In this document: piece by piece, positions 8,199 to 18,417 of the stretch
Numbering within the stretch: position 1 is the first letter of the stretch
How the letters are laid out: every line of letters starts with the position of its first letter
NCBI GenBank assembly: GCA_047974405.1
Contig: JBKECI010000033.1
Span: 1-20,673 of the forward strand
Direction: 5' to 3'
From: UPXZ01 sp047974405
GTDB lineage: Bacteria; Bacteroidota; Bacteroidia; Bacteroidales; Paludibacteraceae
DNA length: 20,673 nucleotides
Position numbers and translations under genes: made by a program
The notes under the pieces: generated by a model
Seen by the model: the letters and a program-made list of their open reading frames with translations, nothing else
Told to the model about the DNA's origin: nothing
Databases searched by the model: none

Positions 8199-9869
8199 TT
8201 ATTGTTTATAGCCTTGCTCGTGTACAGAACTTACGGCACGTCCCGAAGGATCCGCATTTTTTCTGAAAGCCTCGTCCCACTCCAAAGCAATGGGAGTACT
8301 GCAAGCTACCGAAGGCACCGAAGGCACACACGACGCAGCACTGTCTGACGGAAATAATTCACTATAAATAGTGCGGTAAACATATTCTTCTTTCGTCATC
8401 GGGGGGTTTATCGGGAAGCGAAAAGCAACATTAACCATTTGCTCATCGCTTACCTGCTCTTGGGCTATGGCTTTCAGCGTATCTATCCAATGGTAACCTA
8501 CGCCATCCGAAAATTGCTCTTTCTGACGCCAAACGATTTCTTCCGGCAAATAATTTTGGAACGCTTCTCGCAAAATATATTTTTCGATTTTGCCACTACC
8601 TGCCATTTTATCTTTTGGGTTCAAACGCATAGCAATGTCCATAAATTCTTTGTCTAAAAAAGGGACACGTCCTTCCACCCCCCACGATGCCAACGATTTG
8701 TTGGCGCGTAAGCAGTCGTACTGGTGCAACTTTCCCAACTTGCGTACTGTCTCTTTATGAAATTCTTCCGGATTTGGTGCTTTGTGAAAATACAAATATC
8801 CGCCGAAAATTTCATCGGCTCCTTCGCCCGAAAGCACCATTTTTACCCCCATAGATTTGATGTAACGCGCCAGTAAATACATTGGAGTGCTTGCTCGGAC
8901 GGTGGTTACGTCATACGTTTCGATATGATAAATTACATCGCGTATCGCATCCAACCCTTCTTGTACCGTGTAGTTTATCTCGTGGTGTACAGATCCTATA
9001 AAATCAGCTGCCTTTCGTGCGGCTTTCAAATCGGGCGATCCCTCCAAACCAATGGCAAACGAGTGAAGCTGGGGCCACCAAGCATCTTCTGTATTGCCGC
9101 TTTCAATCCTTTTTGCAGCATATTTTTTGGCTACGGCAGAGATAATGGAACTGTCCAGCCCACCCGATAGCAATACCCCATAAGGCACATCTGACATTAG
9201 CTGTCTCTCTACGGCATCTTCAAGGGCTTTTCTGAGTACATCAACATTTGAAACATTATTCTTTACATTTTCATATTCCATCCACTCCCTCTTGTACCAC
9301 CAAGTTGGCTTTTCGTTGGGGCTGTAATAATACTGTCCGGGAATAAATTCTTCTATTTTATTGCAATACCCTTCAAGAGCTTTCAATTCTGAAGCTACAT
9401 AGTAAGCCCCATTCCTATCCCATCCCTGATAGAGCGGGATGATTCCAATATGGTCTCTACCTATCAAAAAGCAATTATTTTCCACATCATACAGAGCAAA
9501 GGCAAATATCCCGTTCAGTTCTTCCAAAAAATTCTCCTTTTTGTCTTGATAGAGTGCCAAAATTACTTCACAGTCAGACTTTGTGAGAAATTCGTATTTT
9601 TCTTTGTATCTATTTCTTATTTCCTGATGATTATAAATCTCTCCATTTACAGCCAACACAAGTTTTCTGTCTTTGCTATACAATGGTTGACCGCCAGAAC
9701 GGGGATCGACAATGGCTAATCTTTCGTGAGCCAATATGGCATTGTCATTAGCAAAAATACCGCTCCAGTCCGGTCCGCGATGACGTATCTTTTTCGACAT
9801 CGAAAGTATTTGAGGACGAAGTTCCTCTTCTGTTTTTTTTATGTTAAATGTACATACTATTCCGCACAT
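8199..9869 (-). CDS. asnB: Glutamine-hydrolysing asparagine synthetase B
   Basis: This enzyme makes asparagine from aspartate, ATP and glutamine amide nitrogen. At 556 residues it has the usual AsnB length. The N-terminal class II amidotransferase domain opens with Met-Cys2-Gly-Ile, Cys2 being the nucleophile after Met removal, and has RHRGPD (29-34), NGEIYN (75-80) and the RD...G...LY segment near 138-147. The synthetase domain has the ATP pyrophosphatase loop SGGLDSS (235-241) and SGEGADEIFGGY further on. The C-terminus carries VACSTPIALEWDEAF and DPSGRAV, typical of AsnB. It is the last gene of the nitrogen cluster, 27 bp after gltD, so it is probably co-transcribed and uses the glutamine made by GlnN. 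A small in-frame duplication near the C-terminus gives VPSVPS. The gene converges with sbcC. Confidence 0.97.
   Translation of the reverse strand: MCGIVCTFNIKKTEEELRPQILSMSKKIRHRGPDWSGIFANDNAILAHERLAIVDPRSGGQPLYSKDRKLVLAVNGEIYNHQEIRNRYKEKYEFLTKSDCEVILALYQDKKENFLEELNGIFAFALYDVENNCFLIGRDHIGIIPLYQGWDRNGAYYVASELKALEGYCNKIEEFIPGQYYYSPNEKPTWWYKREWMEYENVKNNVSNVDVLRKALEDAVERQLMSDVPYGVLLSGGLDSSIISAVAKKYAAKRIESGNTEDAWWPQLHSFAIGLEGSPDLKAARKAADFIGSVHHEINYTVQEGLDAIRDVIYHIETYDVTTVRASTPMYLLARYIKSMGVKMVLSGEGADEIFGGYLYFHKAPNPEEFHKETVRKLGKLHQYDCLRANKSLASWGVEGRVPFLDKEFMDIAMRLNPKDKMAGSGKIEKYILREAFQNYLPEEIVWRQKEQFSDGVGYHWIDTLKAIAQEQVSDEQMVNVAFRFPINPPMTKEEYVYRTIYSELFPSDSAASCVPSVPSVACSTPIALEWDEAFRKNADPSGRAVSSVHEQGYKQ
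8308..8325. repeat. Tandem duplication of a 9-bp unit inside asnB
   Basis: ACCGAAGGC occurs twice in a row. It is in frame and adds one Val-Pro-Ser unit near the AsnB C-terminus, in a part that varies between family members. It is a likely replication-slippage product with no obvious effect on function. Confidence 0.7.
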
Positions 9870-9896
9870 ATTCTTTTTAAATTTTTATAAAACACA

Positions 9897-11336
9897 CTAA
9901 ATATCGATATATTTCTTCATTATTTCATTATGAATACTTTCGGCAGTTTTTCTTCCGTCAGCAATAGCTTTTACCACCAAGCTTGCTCCCATAACGGCAT
10001 CTCCGGTAGCAAATACTTTTGCTACGCTACTTTTATACTGGTCGTTTACAGCTACATTGCCTCTGCCATCCAATGCCACCTCCAATTCGGTAAGCAATCC
10101 TTCTTTGACCGGATGTACAAATCCAAGCGCCAAAAACACCAAATCGGCTTTAATGGTACGTTTGTTGCCGAGCGAAATCATATTCATTTTATTAGTTTCG
10201 TCTTTTTGCCATTCAATTTCTTCCACTTCCACTTCCGTTATCTGCCCATTTTCCCCTCTAAACTCTAATGTATTTAACGACCAAAAACGCTCGCATCCTT
10301 CTTCGTGCGAACTGGAAGTTTTCATAACGTTGGGATAAGGAAAGGGCCAGGGAGTTGCCTGATTTTTCTTTTCGGGCGGTTGTGGTAGTATTTCAATCTG
10401 AGTTACTTTGGCGGCTCCTTGTCTTATCGAAGTGCCTACACAATCCGAGCCCGTATCTCCACCCCCTATGACTAAAACATGTTTATCTTTGGCAGATATT
10501 GATTGATTGTCAAGAGATGTTTTTTCTCCCATTAGCAACCGGTTTTGCAACGAAAGAAATTCCATAGCATAGTGAATGCCTCTCAAATCGCGTCCTTCAC
10601 AGATAATATTGCGAGGATGACCGGCACCTATGGCAATACAAACTGCATCAAACTTTTCCACCAGTTCGTTTCCGGTAATAGTTTTGCCTATTTCGGTATT
10701 GGTTTTAAATATTATCCCTTCTTCCTCAAGTAGTTTCACACGACGGTCAATAATATTTTTATTCAATTTAAAATTTGGAATACCGTAGCGCAATAATCCT
10801 CCCACACCGGCATCTTTTTCAAATACAGTTACCTCGTGTCCTTTTTTATTCAACTGGTCGGCAACTGCCAGTCCAGCAGGTCCGGAGCCTATAATGGCAA
10901 CTTTTTTTCCAGTACGGAATATTGGTGATTTGGGCTTGATAAGTCCTTCGATAAACGCAACTTCCGTTACAGCTGCTTCATTTTCGCGAATGGTTACCGG
11001 TGTTTCGTTAATGGCTAACACGCAAGATTTTTCGCAAGGCGCAGGGCAAATTCTGCCGGTAAAATCGGGAAAATTGTTGGTTTCATGAAGAATTTCCATC
11101 CCCTCTTTCCATTTTGATTTATATATTAAATCTTGCCACTCGGGCATTCTGTTTCCCAAAGGGCAAGCCCAATGGCAAAAGGGTATGCCACAATCCATGC
11201 AACGGGATGCTTGCAATTTACGGTCTTCTCTGTTCAATGTCTGTTCTACTTCGCCAAAATCGTTGATACGTTCGAGTACCGGACGGTATCCCGCCTCTTT
11301 TCGCGGAATCGACATAAATGCTTTTGGATTTCCCAT
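9897..11336 (-). CDS. gltD: Glutamate synthase (NADPH) small subunit
   Basis: The beta subunit of glutamate synthase, 479 residues, which passes electrons from NADPH through FAD and iron-sulphur clusters to the large subunit. The N-terminal iron-sulphur domain has cysteines 46, 49, 54 and 58 and a second group 97, 101 and 105. The FAD-binding loop is GSGPAG (150-155). The NADPH-binding loop is GGGDTGSD (291-298). A C-terminal FAD segment, ATGDAVMGASLVVKAIADG, closes the protein. These are all the expected elements and the length is normal. The gene lies 129 bp after gltB and 27 bp before asnB. I see no promoter box in the 129-bp gap, so it is probably transcribed with gltB. The stop is TAG, followed in frame three codons later by TAA. 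NADPH use is a family assumption; NADH is possible. Confidence 0.96.
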   Translation of the reverse strand: MGNPKAFMSIPRKEAGYRPVLERINDFGEVEQTLNREDRKLQASRCMDCGIPFCHWACPLGNRMPEWQDLIYKSKWKEGMEILHETNNFPDFTGRICPAPCEKSCVLAINETPVTIRENEAAVTEVAFIEGLIKPKSPIFRTGKKVAIIGSGPAGLAVADQLNKKGHEVTVFEKDAGVGGLLRYGIPNFKLNKNIIDRRVKLLEEEGIIFKTNTEIGKTITGNELVEKFDAVCIAIGAGHPRNIICEGRDLRGIHYAMEFLSLQNRLLMGEKTSLDNQSISAKDKHVLVIGGGDTGSDCVGTSIRQGAAKVTQIEILPQPPEKKNQATPWPFPYPNVMKTSSSHEEGCERFWSLNTLEFRGENGQITEVEVEEIEWQKDETNKMNMISLGNKRTIKADLVFLALGFVHPVKEGLLTELEVALDGRGNVAVNDQYKSSVAKVFATGDAVMGASLVVKAIADGRKTAESIHNEIMKKYIDI

Positions 11337-11465
11337 AAATAATATTTTTTAAGGTTCATTCCGATGCTTTTATTCGGATTTATCCTTCTGTGTTAAACAT
11401 ATTTGTTTTCTTTTTTACAGATATAAATAAATTGTGTATCAATATATTTCTAAAAATAAAATAGA

Positions 11466-14400
11466 TTAATAGTCACGTTCTAATTCTGCTATCTTTTTCT
11501 TTAGTGCCTCTGTTTTTTCGTCTTGCAATACTTTTTTGTATTCGATAGGCACTACTTTGATAAATTTTTCGATATACGCTTTCCAATTATCCAAAATCTT
11601 TTTTGCCAATGGACTGCCGGTGTATTTATAGTGTTTCGATATCAGATTGTGCAGTTCTTTGTCATCCGTATTGTCTTCGATAAGAGATAGCTCCACCATC
11701 TCCATATTGCAATAGTAATCAAAGTCTCCTTTTTCGTCAAGCACATAAGCGATGCCTCCGCTCATACCTGCCGCAAAATTGCGTCCGGTAGTTCCCAAAA
11801 CTACAGTACGTCCGCCGGTCATATATTCGCAACAATGGTCTCCGGCTCCTTCTACAACAGTAATTGCTCCCGAATTACGAACACAGAAACGCTCGCCGAC
11901 TATCCCATTAATATATACCTCTCCGGATGTGGCACCGTAAAGCAGGGTATTGCCACAAATGATATTTTCTTCTGGTTTGAAAGTACTTCGTTTTTGCGGA
12001 GTAACAATTATTTTTCCTCCGGAAAGTCCTTTGCCAAGATAATCGTTGGCTTCACCTTCGAGCCGCAATGTAACCCCCTTTGAAAGAAACGCGCCAAAAC
12101 TTTGCCCTGCCGAACCGTTGAATGTTATAGAAATAGTATCGTGTGGCAATCCTATTTGCCCGTATCGTTTTGCTATTTCTCCAGAGAGCATAGCGCCAGT
12201 GGTACGGTCGGTATTCTTTATCGGAGATTCAAATTCTACACGAATACCCAAATCAAGCGCGGGAAGAGATTTTTCAATCAACATTCTATCAAGTATATCT
12301 TCCAATTTATGATCCTGTTCCACACTTTTGCGTAATGCTGTATTTTGAGTCTCTTTAGGTAAATATATAATTTTCGACAAATCTATTTTTTCCGTTTTGG
12401 AAAGATGTTTAAAATGTTTCCGAACCAACAAATCTGTACGTCCCACAGCCTCTTCCAGCGTTTTAAATCCAAGTTTTGCCAAATGTTCGCGTGTCTCTTC
12501 GGCAAGGAATGTGAAAAAATTGATCAAATATTCGTGGTGTCCCGAAAAACGCTTACGCAATTCGGCATCTTGCGTTGCCACTCCCACGGGGCAGGTATTA
12601 AGGTGGCATTTACGCATTATTACACATCCCAGCACGATAAGCGCACTTGTAGAGAAACCAAACTCTTCGGCACCTAAAAGTGTAGAAATGATGATGTCTC
12701 GCCCTGTTTTAAGCTGACCATCGGTTTGGAGACGAACTTTACCCCGCAAGTTGTTGATAACAAGCATTTGCTGGGTTTCAGACAGTCCTATTTCGGTAGG
12801 CATTCCGGCATGTTTGATAGAACTTGACGGGCTTGCTCCCGTCCCCCCTTCGGAACCGCTTATCAATATCAAATCGGCTTTGGCTTTGGCAACACCTGCG
12901 GCAATTGTCCCTACTCCTGTTTCCGATACTAATTTTACACTTACTACTGCTTTGGGATTGATATTTTTCAAATCGAAAATTAATTGCGCCAAATCTTCGA
13001 TGGAATAAATATCATGATGTGGCGGAGGGGAAATCAACGAAATACCGGGAATGGAATGTCTCGTTCTTGCAATGATATTATCTACTTTGTATCCGGGCAG
13101 CTGCCCTCCTTCTCCCGGTTTGGCACCTTGAGCTATTTTTATTTGCAACTCATCGGCATTGACTAAGTATTCGGACGTTACGCCAAATCGCCCCGATGCT
13201 ACCTGCTTGATGGCAGAGCGGGTACTCAACCCATCTTCGCGTTTTTTGTATCGTTCGGGGTCTTCGCCTCCTTCTCCTGTATTACTTCTGCCTCCTATTT
13301 TGTTCATTGCCATTGCCATTGCTTCGTGAGCTTCGCGACTAATGGAACCGTAAGACATAGCGCCGGTACAAAATCGTTTCATAATGCTTTCTGCCGGTTC
13401 CACTTCCGATATATCAATCGGATTTTGTTTGTAATCGAGCAAATCACGAATAAAAATGGGCTGCTCTTTGTTGTCCACTGTAGCGGAATATTCTTTGAAC
13501 TTTTCATAGCTGCCTGTTTTAGAGGCTATTTGAAGTCTCGATATACTTTCCGGATTCCAAGCGTGTTGTTCGCCAAGTTTGCGGTAAGCGTATATCCCTA
13601 AATTTTTAAGGCGCGCCGGTTCGTTGTTTTTTGCAAAAGCTTCTGTGTGGGGTATGAGGGTTTCGCGTGTGATGTCTTCCATATCTATCCCTTCTATTTT
13701 GGAAGATATTCCTTTAAAATAGGCGTTCAATACTTTGGAAGATATTCCAATAGCCTCAAAAATATGTGCCCCCCGGTAGCTTCGCAGTGTAGAGTTACCC
13801 ATTTTAGAGAGAACTTTGAGTAAACCTTTATTTATCGATTTGATATAGTTTTTTTTTGCTGTGTCAAAGTCGAGTTGTATATCGCCGGTTTTTACTTTAT
13901 CTGCCAAAACGGCAAATGCCAAATAAGGATTAATAGCATTGGCTCCAAATCCAAACATCAATGCAAAGTGCATTATTTCTCGTGGTTCGGCACTCTCTAC
14001 AACGATATCTATCTGCATCCTTTTTCGCTTTTCTATCAGATATAAATGTACTGCTGAAACAGCAAGCAAGGAGGGAATAGGAGCATGATTTTCATCCACT
14101 CCCCTATCACTCAGCACAATGTAGTTTTTTCCATCGTCCACAGCTTTTTCTACTTTGATACAAAGTTCGCTGATAGCTTGTTCGAGTCCGGCAACACCTT
14201 GTTGGGGAGCAAACAACATCGGGAGTACAGCTGTAGAGAATCCTTTATAGCCCAAATTCAATAATATATCGAATTGTGTATTGGTCAGGATAGGACTTTT
14301 TATTTTTACAATTTTCGAAAGTTCGGGAACGTTTCCAAGCAGATTTTGATGGATAGCCCCAATGTATCCTGTGAGAGACATTACCAGTTCTTCGCGAATA

Positions 14401-16001
14401 GGGTCAATCGGCGGGTTGGTAACTTGTGCAAATTGCTGGCGAAAATAGTTGAACATCCTTTGGGGCTTGTCCGAAAATGCTGCCAATGTGGCATCGTTTC
14501 CCATTGATGAGATAGGTTCTTTACCCTCCTGCCCCATTGGTAATATTATTGTATTAATATCTTCTACAGAATATCCAAATGCCACCAAAAGCTTTTCGTG
14601 ATCTTTTATTTCATTACTGATACTTCTGCCGGAAGATATCACATCTAAGTTACTGCAGTTTTTGTTGAGCCAATCTCTATAAGGGTATGCTTTGGCAAGT
14701 TCCTCTTTCAGTTCATTATCATATAAAATTTGTCCGGTTTTGGTATCTATCATCAACATTTTTCCCGGTTTCAATCTTCCTCTCGCTTTTACGTTGTCGG
14801 CATCAATAGAGAGGGCGCCGGCTTCGGAAGCGATAATCATATATCCGTCATGCGTAACAGTATATCGCGCAGGGCGGAGTCCGTTTCTGTCCAACATTCC
14901 TCCTGCGTATCTGCCATCGCTGAATAGTAGTGTAGCAGGTCCATCCCACGGTTCCATAAGCATGCTATGGTATTCGTAAAACGCTTTGAGACCATCCGAA
15001 ATAGGGTTTTTGCTATTCCAGCTTTCCGGTACGAGCATAGCCATAGCATGCGGTAGTGATTTGCCGGACATAATCAAAAACTCCAATACATTGTCTAATG
15101 AAGCGCTATCGCTCATACGTGGTTGCACTATGGGAAACAGATTTTTCATATCTTCGAATACTTCCGATTTAAGTATACTTTCACGACTTTCCATCCATTG
15201 CCTATTTCCACGTATGGTGTTGATTTCTCCATTGTGTGCCAACATACGGAAAGGTTGTGCCAAATCCCAAGTGGGGAAAGTGTTGGTACTGAAACGTGAA
15301 TGTACAAGAGCTATACGACTTGTGAAATTGGGATTTGACAAGTCGGGATAGTAATCGCGTAGCTGGAGTGATGTGAGCATCCCTTTGTAAATCATCTGCT
15401 TAGTTGAGAGGCTGACAATATAGAAACTTCTATCGCTAGCAAGTGTGGATTGGGATATAAGTTTCTCTATCTTTTTTCGGACAATGTATAATTTTATCTC
15501 CAAATCGTCTTGTGATAGAGCAGTATTTTGTGCCGTAACAAATATTTGCTTGATACTCGGTTCGTTTGAATGTGAAATTTCACCCAAAATACCGCTGTTT
15601 ACCGGTACATCACGCACTGCTGTTAGTCTCAAATTTTCTTTTTCAACCGATTCTTTGATTATATTCAAACAAAGATTGCCTTTTTTCTTGTCTTTGGGTA
15701 AAAAAACCAATCCTGTACCGTACTTTCCTTTTGAAGGTACGGCAATTCCTTGCAATAATATAAATTCGTGCGGGATATGAACCAAAATTCCGGCACCGTC
15801 ACCGGTAGCGTTGTCGGCACTTTCGGCTCCGCGGTGTACCATATTTTCAAGCACTTGCAGCCCCTGTTCTACTATCTCGTGTGATTTATCTCCATTGAGA
15901 TTGATAACAAGACCTACACCGCAAGCATCGTGTTCGTTTTCAAAAGAATAGAGTGTCCGCTGTTCTAAATCTGAAATTTGATGATTTGAAAATTTTTTCA
16001 T
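11466..16001 (-). CDS. gltB: Glutamate synthase large subunit
   Basis: The alpha subunit of glutamate synthase, 1511 residues, which hydrolyses glutamine and transfers the ammonia through an internal tunnel to 2-oxoglutarate, giving two glutamates. A short propeptide of 26 residues precedes the nucleophile Cys27 in DACGVG, so N-terminal processing is expected. Domains in order: class II amidotransferase (27 to about 430), central domain (about 480-760), FMN-binding synthase domain (about 830-1200) with the 3Fe-4S ligands Cys1126, Cys1132 and Cys1137 in CVIMRKCHLNTCPVG, then the C-terminal beta-helix with the GXGXG-type repeats (about 1250-1440). The length is normal and nothing is missing. 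It lies 116 bp after glnN and feeds on its product. That gap shows no TAnnTTTG box and no good terminator. Confidence 0.97.
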   Translation of the reverse strand: MKKFSNHQISDLEQRTLYSFENEHDACGVGLVINLNGDKSHEIVEQGLQVLENMVHRGAESADNATGDGAGILVHIPHEFILLQGIAVPSKGKYGTGLVFLPKDKKKGNLCLNIIKESVEKENLRLTAVRDVPVNSGILGEISHSNEPSIKQIFVTAQNTALSQDDLEIKLYIVRKKIEKLISQSTLASDRSFYIVSLSTKQMIYKGMLTSLQLRDYYPDLSNPNFTSRIALVHSRFSTNTFPTWDLAQPFRMLAHNGEINTIRGNRQWMESRESILKSEVFEDMKNLFPIVQPRMSDSASLDNVLEFLIMSGKSLPHAMAMLVPESWNSKNPISDGLKAFYEYHSMLMEPWDGPATLLFSDGRYAGGMLDRNGLRPARYTVTHDGYMIIASEAGALSIDADNVKARGRLKPGKMLMIDTKTGQILYDNELKEELAKAYPYRDWLNKNCSNLDVISSGRSISNEIKDHEKLLVAFGYSVEDINTIILPMGQEGKEPISSMGNDATLAAFSDKPQRMFNYFRQQFAQVTNPPIDPIREELVMSLTGYIGAIHQNLLGNVPELSKIVKIKSPILTNTQFDILLNLGYKGFSTAVLPMLFAPQQGVAGLEQAISELCIKVEKAVDDGKNYIVLSDRGVDENHAPIPSLLAVSAVHLYLIEKRKRMQIDIVVESAEPREIMHFALMFGFGANAINPYLAFAVLADKVKTGDIQLDFDTAKKNYIKSINKGLLKVLSKMGNSTLRSYRGAHIFEAIGISSKVLNAYFKGISSKIEGIDMEDITRETLIPHTEAFAKNNEPARLKNLGIYAYRKLGEQHAWNPESISRLQIASKTGSYEKFKEYSATVDNKEQPIFIRDLLDYKQNPIDISEVEPAESIMKRFCTGAMSYGSISREAHEAMAMAMNKIGGRSNTGEGGEDPERYKKREDGLSTRSAIKQVASGRFGVTSEYLVNADELQIKIAQGAKPGEGGQLPGYKVDNIIARTRHSIPGISLISPPPHHDIYSIEDLAQLIFDLKNINPKAVVSVKLVSETGVGTIAAGVAKAKADLILISGSEGGTGASPSSSIKHAGMPTEIGLSETQQMLVINNLRGKVRLQTDGQLKTGRDIIISTLLGAEEFGFSTSALIVLGCVIMRKCHLNTCPVGVATQDAELRKRFSGHHEYLINFFTFLAEETREHLAKLGFKTLEEAVGRTDLLVRKHFKHLSKTEKIDLSKIIYLPKETQNTALRKSVEQDHKLEDILDRMLIEKSLPALDLGIRVEFESPIKNTDRTTGAMLSGEIAKRYGQIGLPHDTISITFNGSAGQSFGAFLSKGVTLRLEGEANDYLGKGLSGGKIIVTPQKRSTFKPEENIICGNTLLYGATSGEVYINGIVGERFCVRNSGAITVVEGAGDHCCEYMTGGRTVVLGTTGRNFAAGMSGGIAYVLDEKGDFDYYCNMEMVELSLIEDNTDDKELHNLISKHYKYTGSPLAKKILDNWKAYIEKFIKVVPIEYKKVLQDEKTEALKKKIAELERDY

Positions 16002-16117
16002 TTTGTATCTGAGTTTGTATGTACAGCATTTTATCTAACCTCATTATGGAGCAATCCCGAATGGGGTTAAAGATTTGGATTAAAAATCAAATCGAATTCC
16101 ACGTTATAACAATAGAA

Positions 16118-18310
16118 TTATCTGATAAACAGTAGCTCGCGATATTTTGGTAATGTCCACATTTCGTTATCTACAATCAGTTCCAACTTATCCACATGGT
16201 ATCTGATTATATCGAAAAATGGTAATACTTTATCATGATAGGTTACGGCTTTTTCCCTTTCGTGTTCAATTTTATTGGCAATTTTCCTCTCGTCGACCAT
16301 AGCCTCAACATTGGTTTTGATGGCATCTGTGTGTTTTGCTATTTCTTCTATTAACGACAGGTTCATTTTATTCAGTTTTTCGGCCTTGTCGGCAGGGTAA
16401 AGTAGCGAAACTTTATAAACATTGTCCAACAGCATAGATTGATAACGGGTAGCTACCGGGATGATATGGTTAATAGACAGGTCTCCCAACACACGCGCTT
16501 CAATTTGAATTTTTTTTGTGTATGTTTCCCACTTCACCTCGTTGCGGGCATGCAACTCTTTTTCTGTAAATACATTGATTTTACCAAACATTTCAACACT
16601 TTCTGGTGCTGTGTAGCAGTCGTACATTACAGGAACGCTCGTTTCACAGTCCAATCCTCTTTGAGCAGCCTCTTCTTTCCACTCGTCGCTGTATCCATTT
16701 CCATCAAAACGGATGGCTTTACTCTCTTTGATGTATTGTTTCAACGTATCGAAAATAGCTTTTTCTTTACTTGTTCCCTCTTTCATTTTTTTATCGATTG
16801 TCTCCTTAAATTCATTTAATTGACTGGCTACTACCGCATTCAACACAATCATAGGCGAAGAGCAGTTTGCAGAAGAGCCTACGGCGCGAAATTCGAAACG
16901 ATTTCCCGTAAATGCAAACGGTGAGGTGCGGTTTCTGTCCGTATTATCGACCAACACTTCGGGGATATGCGCCACTCCAAGAGACATTCGTTTTTTGTCG
17001 TCTACCACAATAGCTTCTTCGCTTGTACTGGTTTCCAGCTTGTCCAGCACTGCCGATATTTGTGTGCCTAGGAATACCGATATTATAGCGGGAGGAGCCT
17101 CATTGGCACCCAAACGGTGTGCATTTTGAGCAGTGGCAATAGATGCTTTCAGCAATCCGTTGTTTTTATAAACAGCTATCAGCGTATTAACCAAAAAAGT
17201 AATAAATTGCAGGTTGTCTTCCGCTGTTTTCCCCGGAGTGAGTAAACCAACACCGGTATCGGTTCCCAGCGACCAATTGTTGTGCTTGCCAGAGCCATTG
17301 ACACCGGCAAAAGGTTTTTCGTGAGTCAATACGCGAAAATTGTGTTTGGATGCAATCTTGTGCATCAGCGACACGACAAATAAATTTTGATCGACGGACA
17401 AATTGGTTTCGCCAAATATAGGAGCTAGTTCAAATTGGTTGGGAGCAACCTCATTGTGCCTCGTTTTGAGCGGAATGCCATACTTATATGATTCGTTTTC
17501 CAATTCACGCATGTATGCCGCTACACGGGCGGGAACGGCTCCAAAATAATGATCTTCGAGCTGTTGGTTTTTGGCACTTTCATGTCCCATCAATGTTCTT
17601 CCTGTGAGAAACAAATCGGGTCTCGCGACAAAAATATCTTCATCAACCAAAAAGTATTCCTGTTCCCAGCCGAGATAAGAATAAACTTTTTTTACAGTCG
17701 GATCAAAAAGTTTGCAAACTTTGGTTGCTGCAGAATCAACCGCTGACAGCGCTTTGAGAAGCGGAGTTTTCAAATCGAGCGCCTCACCGGTGTACGAAAT
17801 AAATACGGTAGGGATACAAAGCGTATCTTCAACTATAAAAGCAGGCGAAGAAGGATCCCAAGCAGTATATCCTCTTGCTTCAAATGTATTGCGGATACCT
17901 CCGTTGGGAAAACTTGATGCGTCTGGTTCTTGTTGTGCTAGCAATTTGCCTGAAAATTCTTCAATAACTTTACCCCCCGGAGCTCCTACATATTCGATAA
18001 AGGAATCATGTTTTTCGGCAGTTCCATCCGTAAGGGGCTGAAACCAATGCGTGTAATGTGTAGCGCCCATTTCTATTGCCCACATTTTCATCCCTGCCGC
18101 AATATGGTCGGCAATGCCACGTTCGAGTACCTGCCCTTTGTCAATGGCGTCAAAAAGGATTTTCATTGTCTCTTTTGACAAATATTTTGACATCTGATCA
18201 CGGTTGAATACATATTTTCCGTAATAATCGGAAACAAGTTCATTATTAATAACTTCGAGCGGTCTGTGTTTGAATGCCGCTTCAATGGCTTTAAATCTTA
18301 AATTTGACAT
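16118..18310 (-). CDS. glnN: Type III glutamine synthetase (GlnN)
   Basis: Makes glutamine from glutamate, ammonium and ATP. At 730 residues it belongs to the large type III family first described in Bacteroides, not the roughly 470-residue type I. Active-site motifs are clear: GWEQEYF (214-220) with metal-binding Glu, HNEVAPNQFELAP (285-297), and the type III signature from Glu331 to Gly349 with GVNGSGKHNNWSLG (336-349). The type III N-terminal extension (about 1-150) and a long C-terminal helical region are present. The type I adenylylation loop is absent, so control would be by transcription or direct binding. The start gives MSNLRFKAIEAAF, normal for the family. It is preceded by the largest gap of the cluster (237 bp), which carries a -7 box and a large inverted repeat, so it can probably be transcribed apart from amtB. 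Confidence 0.97.
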   Translation of the reverse strand: MSNLRFKAIEAAFKHRPLEVINNELVSDYYGKYVFNRDQMSKYLSKETMKILFDAIDKGQVLERGIADHIAAGMKMWAIEMGATHYTHWFQPLTDGTAEKHDSFIEYVGAPGGKVIEEFSGKLLAQQEPDASSFPNGGIRNTFEARGYTAWDPSSPAFIVEDTLCIPTVFISYTGEALDLKTPLLKALSAVDSAATKVCKLFDPTVKKVYSYLGWEQEYFLVDEDIFVARPDLFLTGRTLMGHESAKNQQLEDHYFGAVPARVAAYMRELENESYKYGIPLKTRHNEVAPNQFELAPIFGETNLSVDQNLFVVSLMHKIASKHNFRVLTHEKPFAGVNGSGKHNNWSLGTDTGVGLLTPGKTAEDNLQFITFLVNTLIAVYKNNGLLKASIATAQNAHRLGANEAPPAIISVFLGTQISAVLDKLETSTSEEAIVVDDKKRMSLGVAHIPEVLVDNTDRNRTSPFAFTGNRFEFRAVGSSANCSSPMIVLNAVVASQLNEFKETIDKKMKEGTSKEKAIFDTLKQYIKESKAIRFDGNGYSDEWKEEAAQRGLDCETSVPVMYDCYTAPESVEMFGKINVFTEKELHARNEVKWETYTKKIQIEARVLGDLSINHIIPVATRYQSMLLDNVYKVSLLYPADKAEKLNKMNLSLIEEIAKHTDAIKTNVEAMVDERKIANKIEHEREKAVTYHDKVLPFFDIIRYHVDKLELIVDNEMWTLPKYRELLFIR

Positions 18311-18378
18311 AGTTTGTGGTTGTTAATTAATTTCTTCGATCTTTTACTTTGCCGATAACGAATTAATAATTTCGAATG

Positions 18379-18386
18379 CAAAAGTA
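18379..18386 (-). promoter_or_regulatory. -7 box of a glnN promoter
   Basis: On the minus strand TACTTTTG matches the Bacteroidetes TAnnTTTG element. Transcription would start near 18373, giving a leader of about 62 nt before the glnN ATG at 18310. At the expected -33 position (18406-18409) the sequence is TGCG, a poor match to TTTG. A weak -33 with a good -7 is what an activator-dependent promoter would show. Confidence 0.6.
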
Positions 18387-18417
18387 AGAAAAATTTATAG
18401 AATATCGCATAAAACAT

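Noticed and set aside
11359..11380. Stem TCCGA / TCGGA in the gltB-gltD gap as a terminator
   Set aside because: The stem is only 5 bp with a 9-base loop and no T run follows on the minus strand. gltB and gltD encode one enzyme and are expected to be co-transcribed.
16045..16070. Hairpin AATCCC-GAAT-GGGGTT in the glnN-gltB gap
   Set aside because: On the transcribed strand one pair is a mismatch, only three GC pairs remain, and no T run follows, so it is not a credible terminator or riboswitch.
16002..16117. A riboswitch or glutamine-sensing RNA in the gaps of the nitrogen cluster
   Set aside because: I checked the gaps by eye for conserved stems and found none; they are short and AT-rich. 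A covariance-model search would be needed to exclude a weak match.
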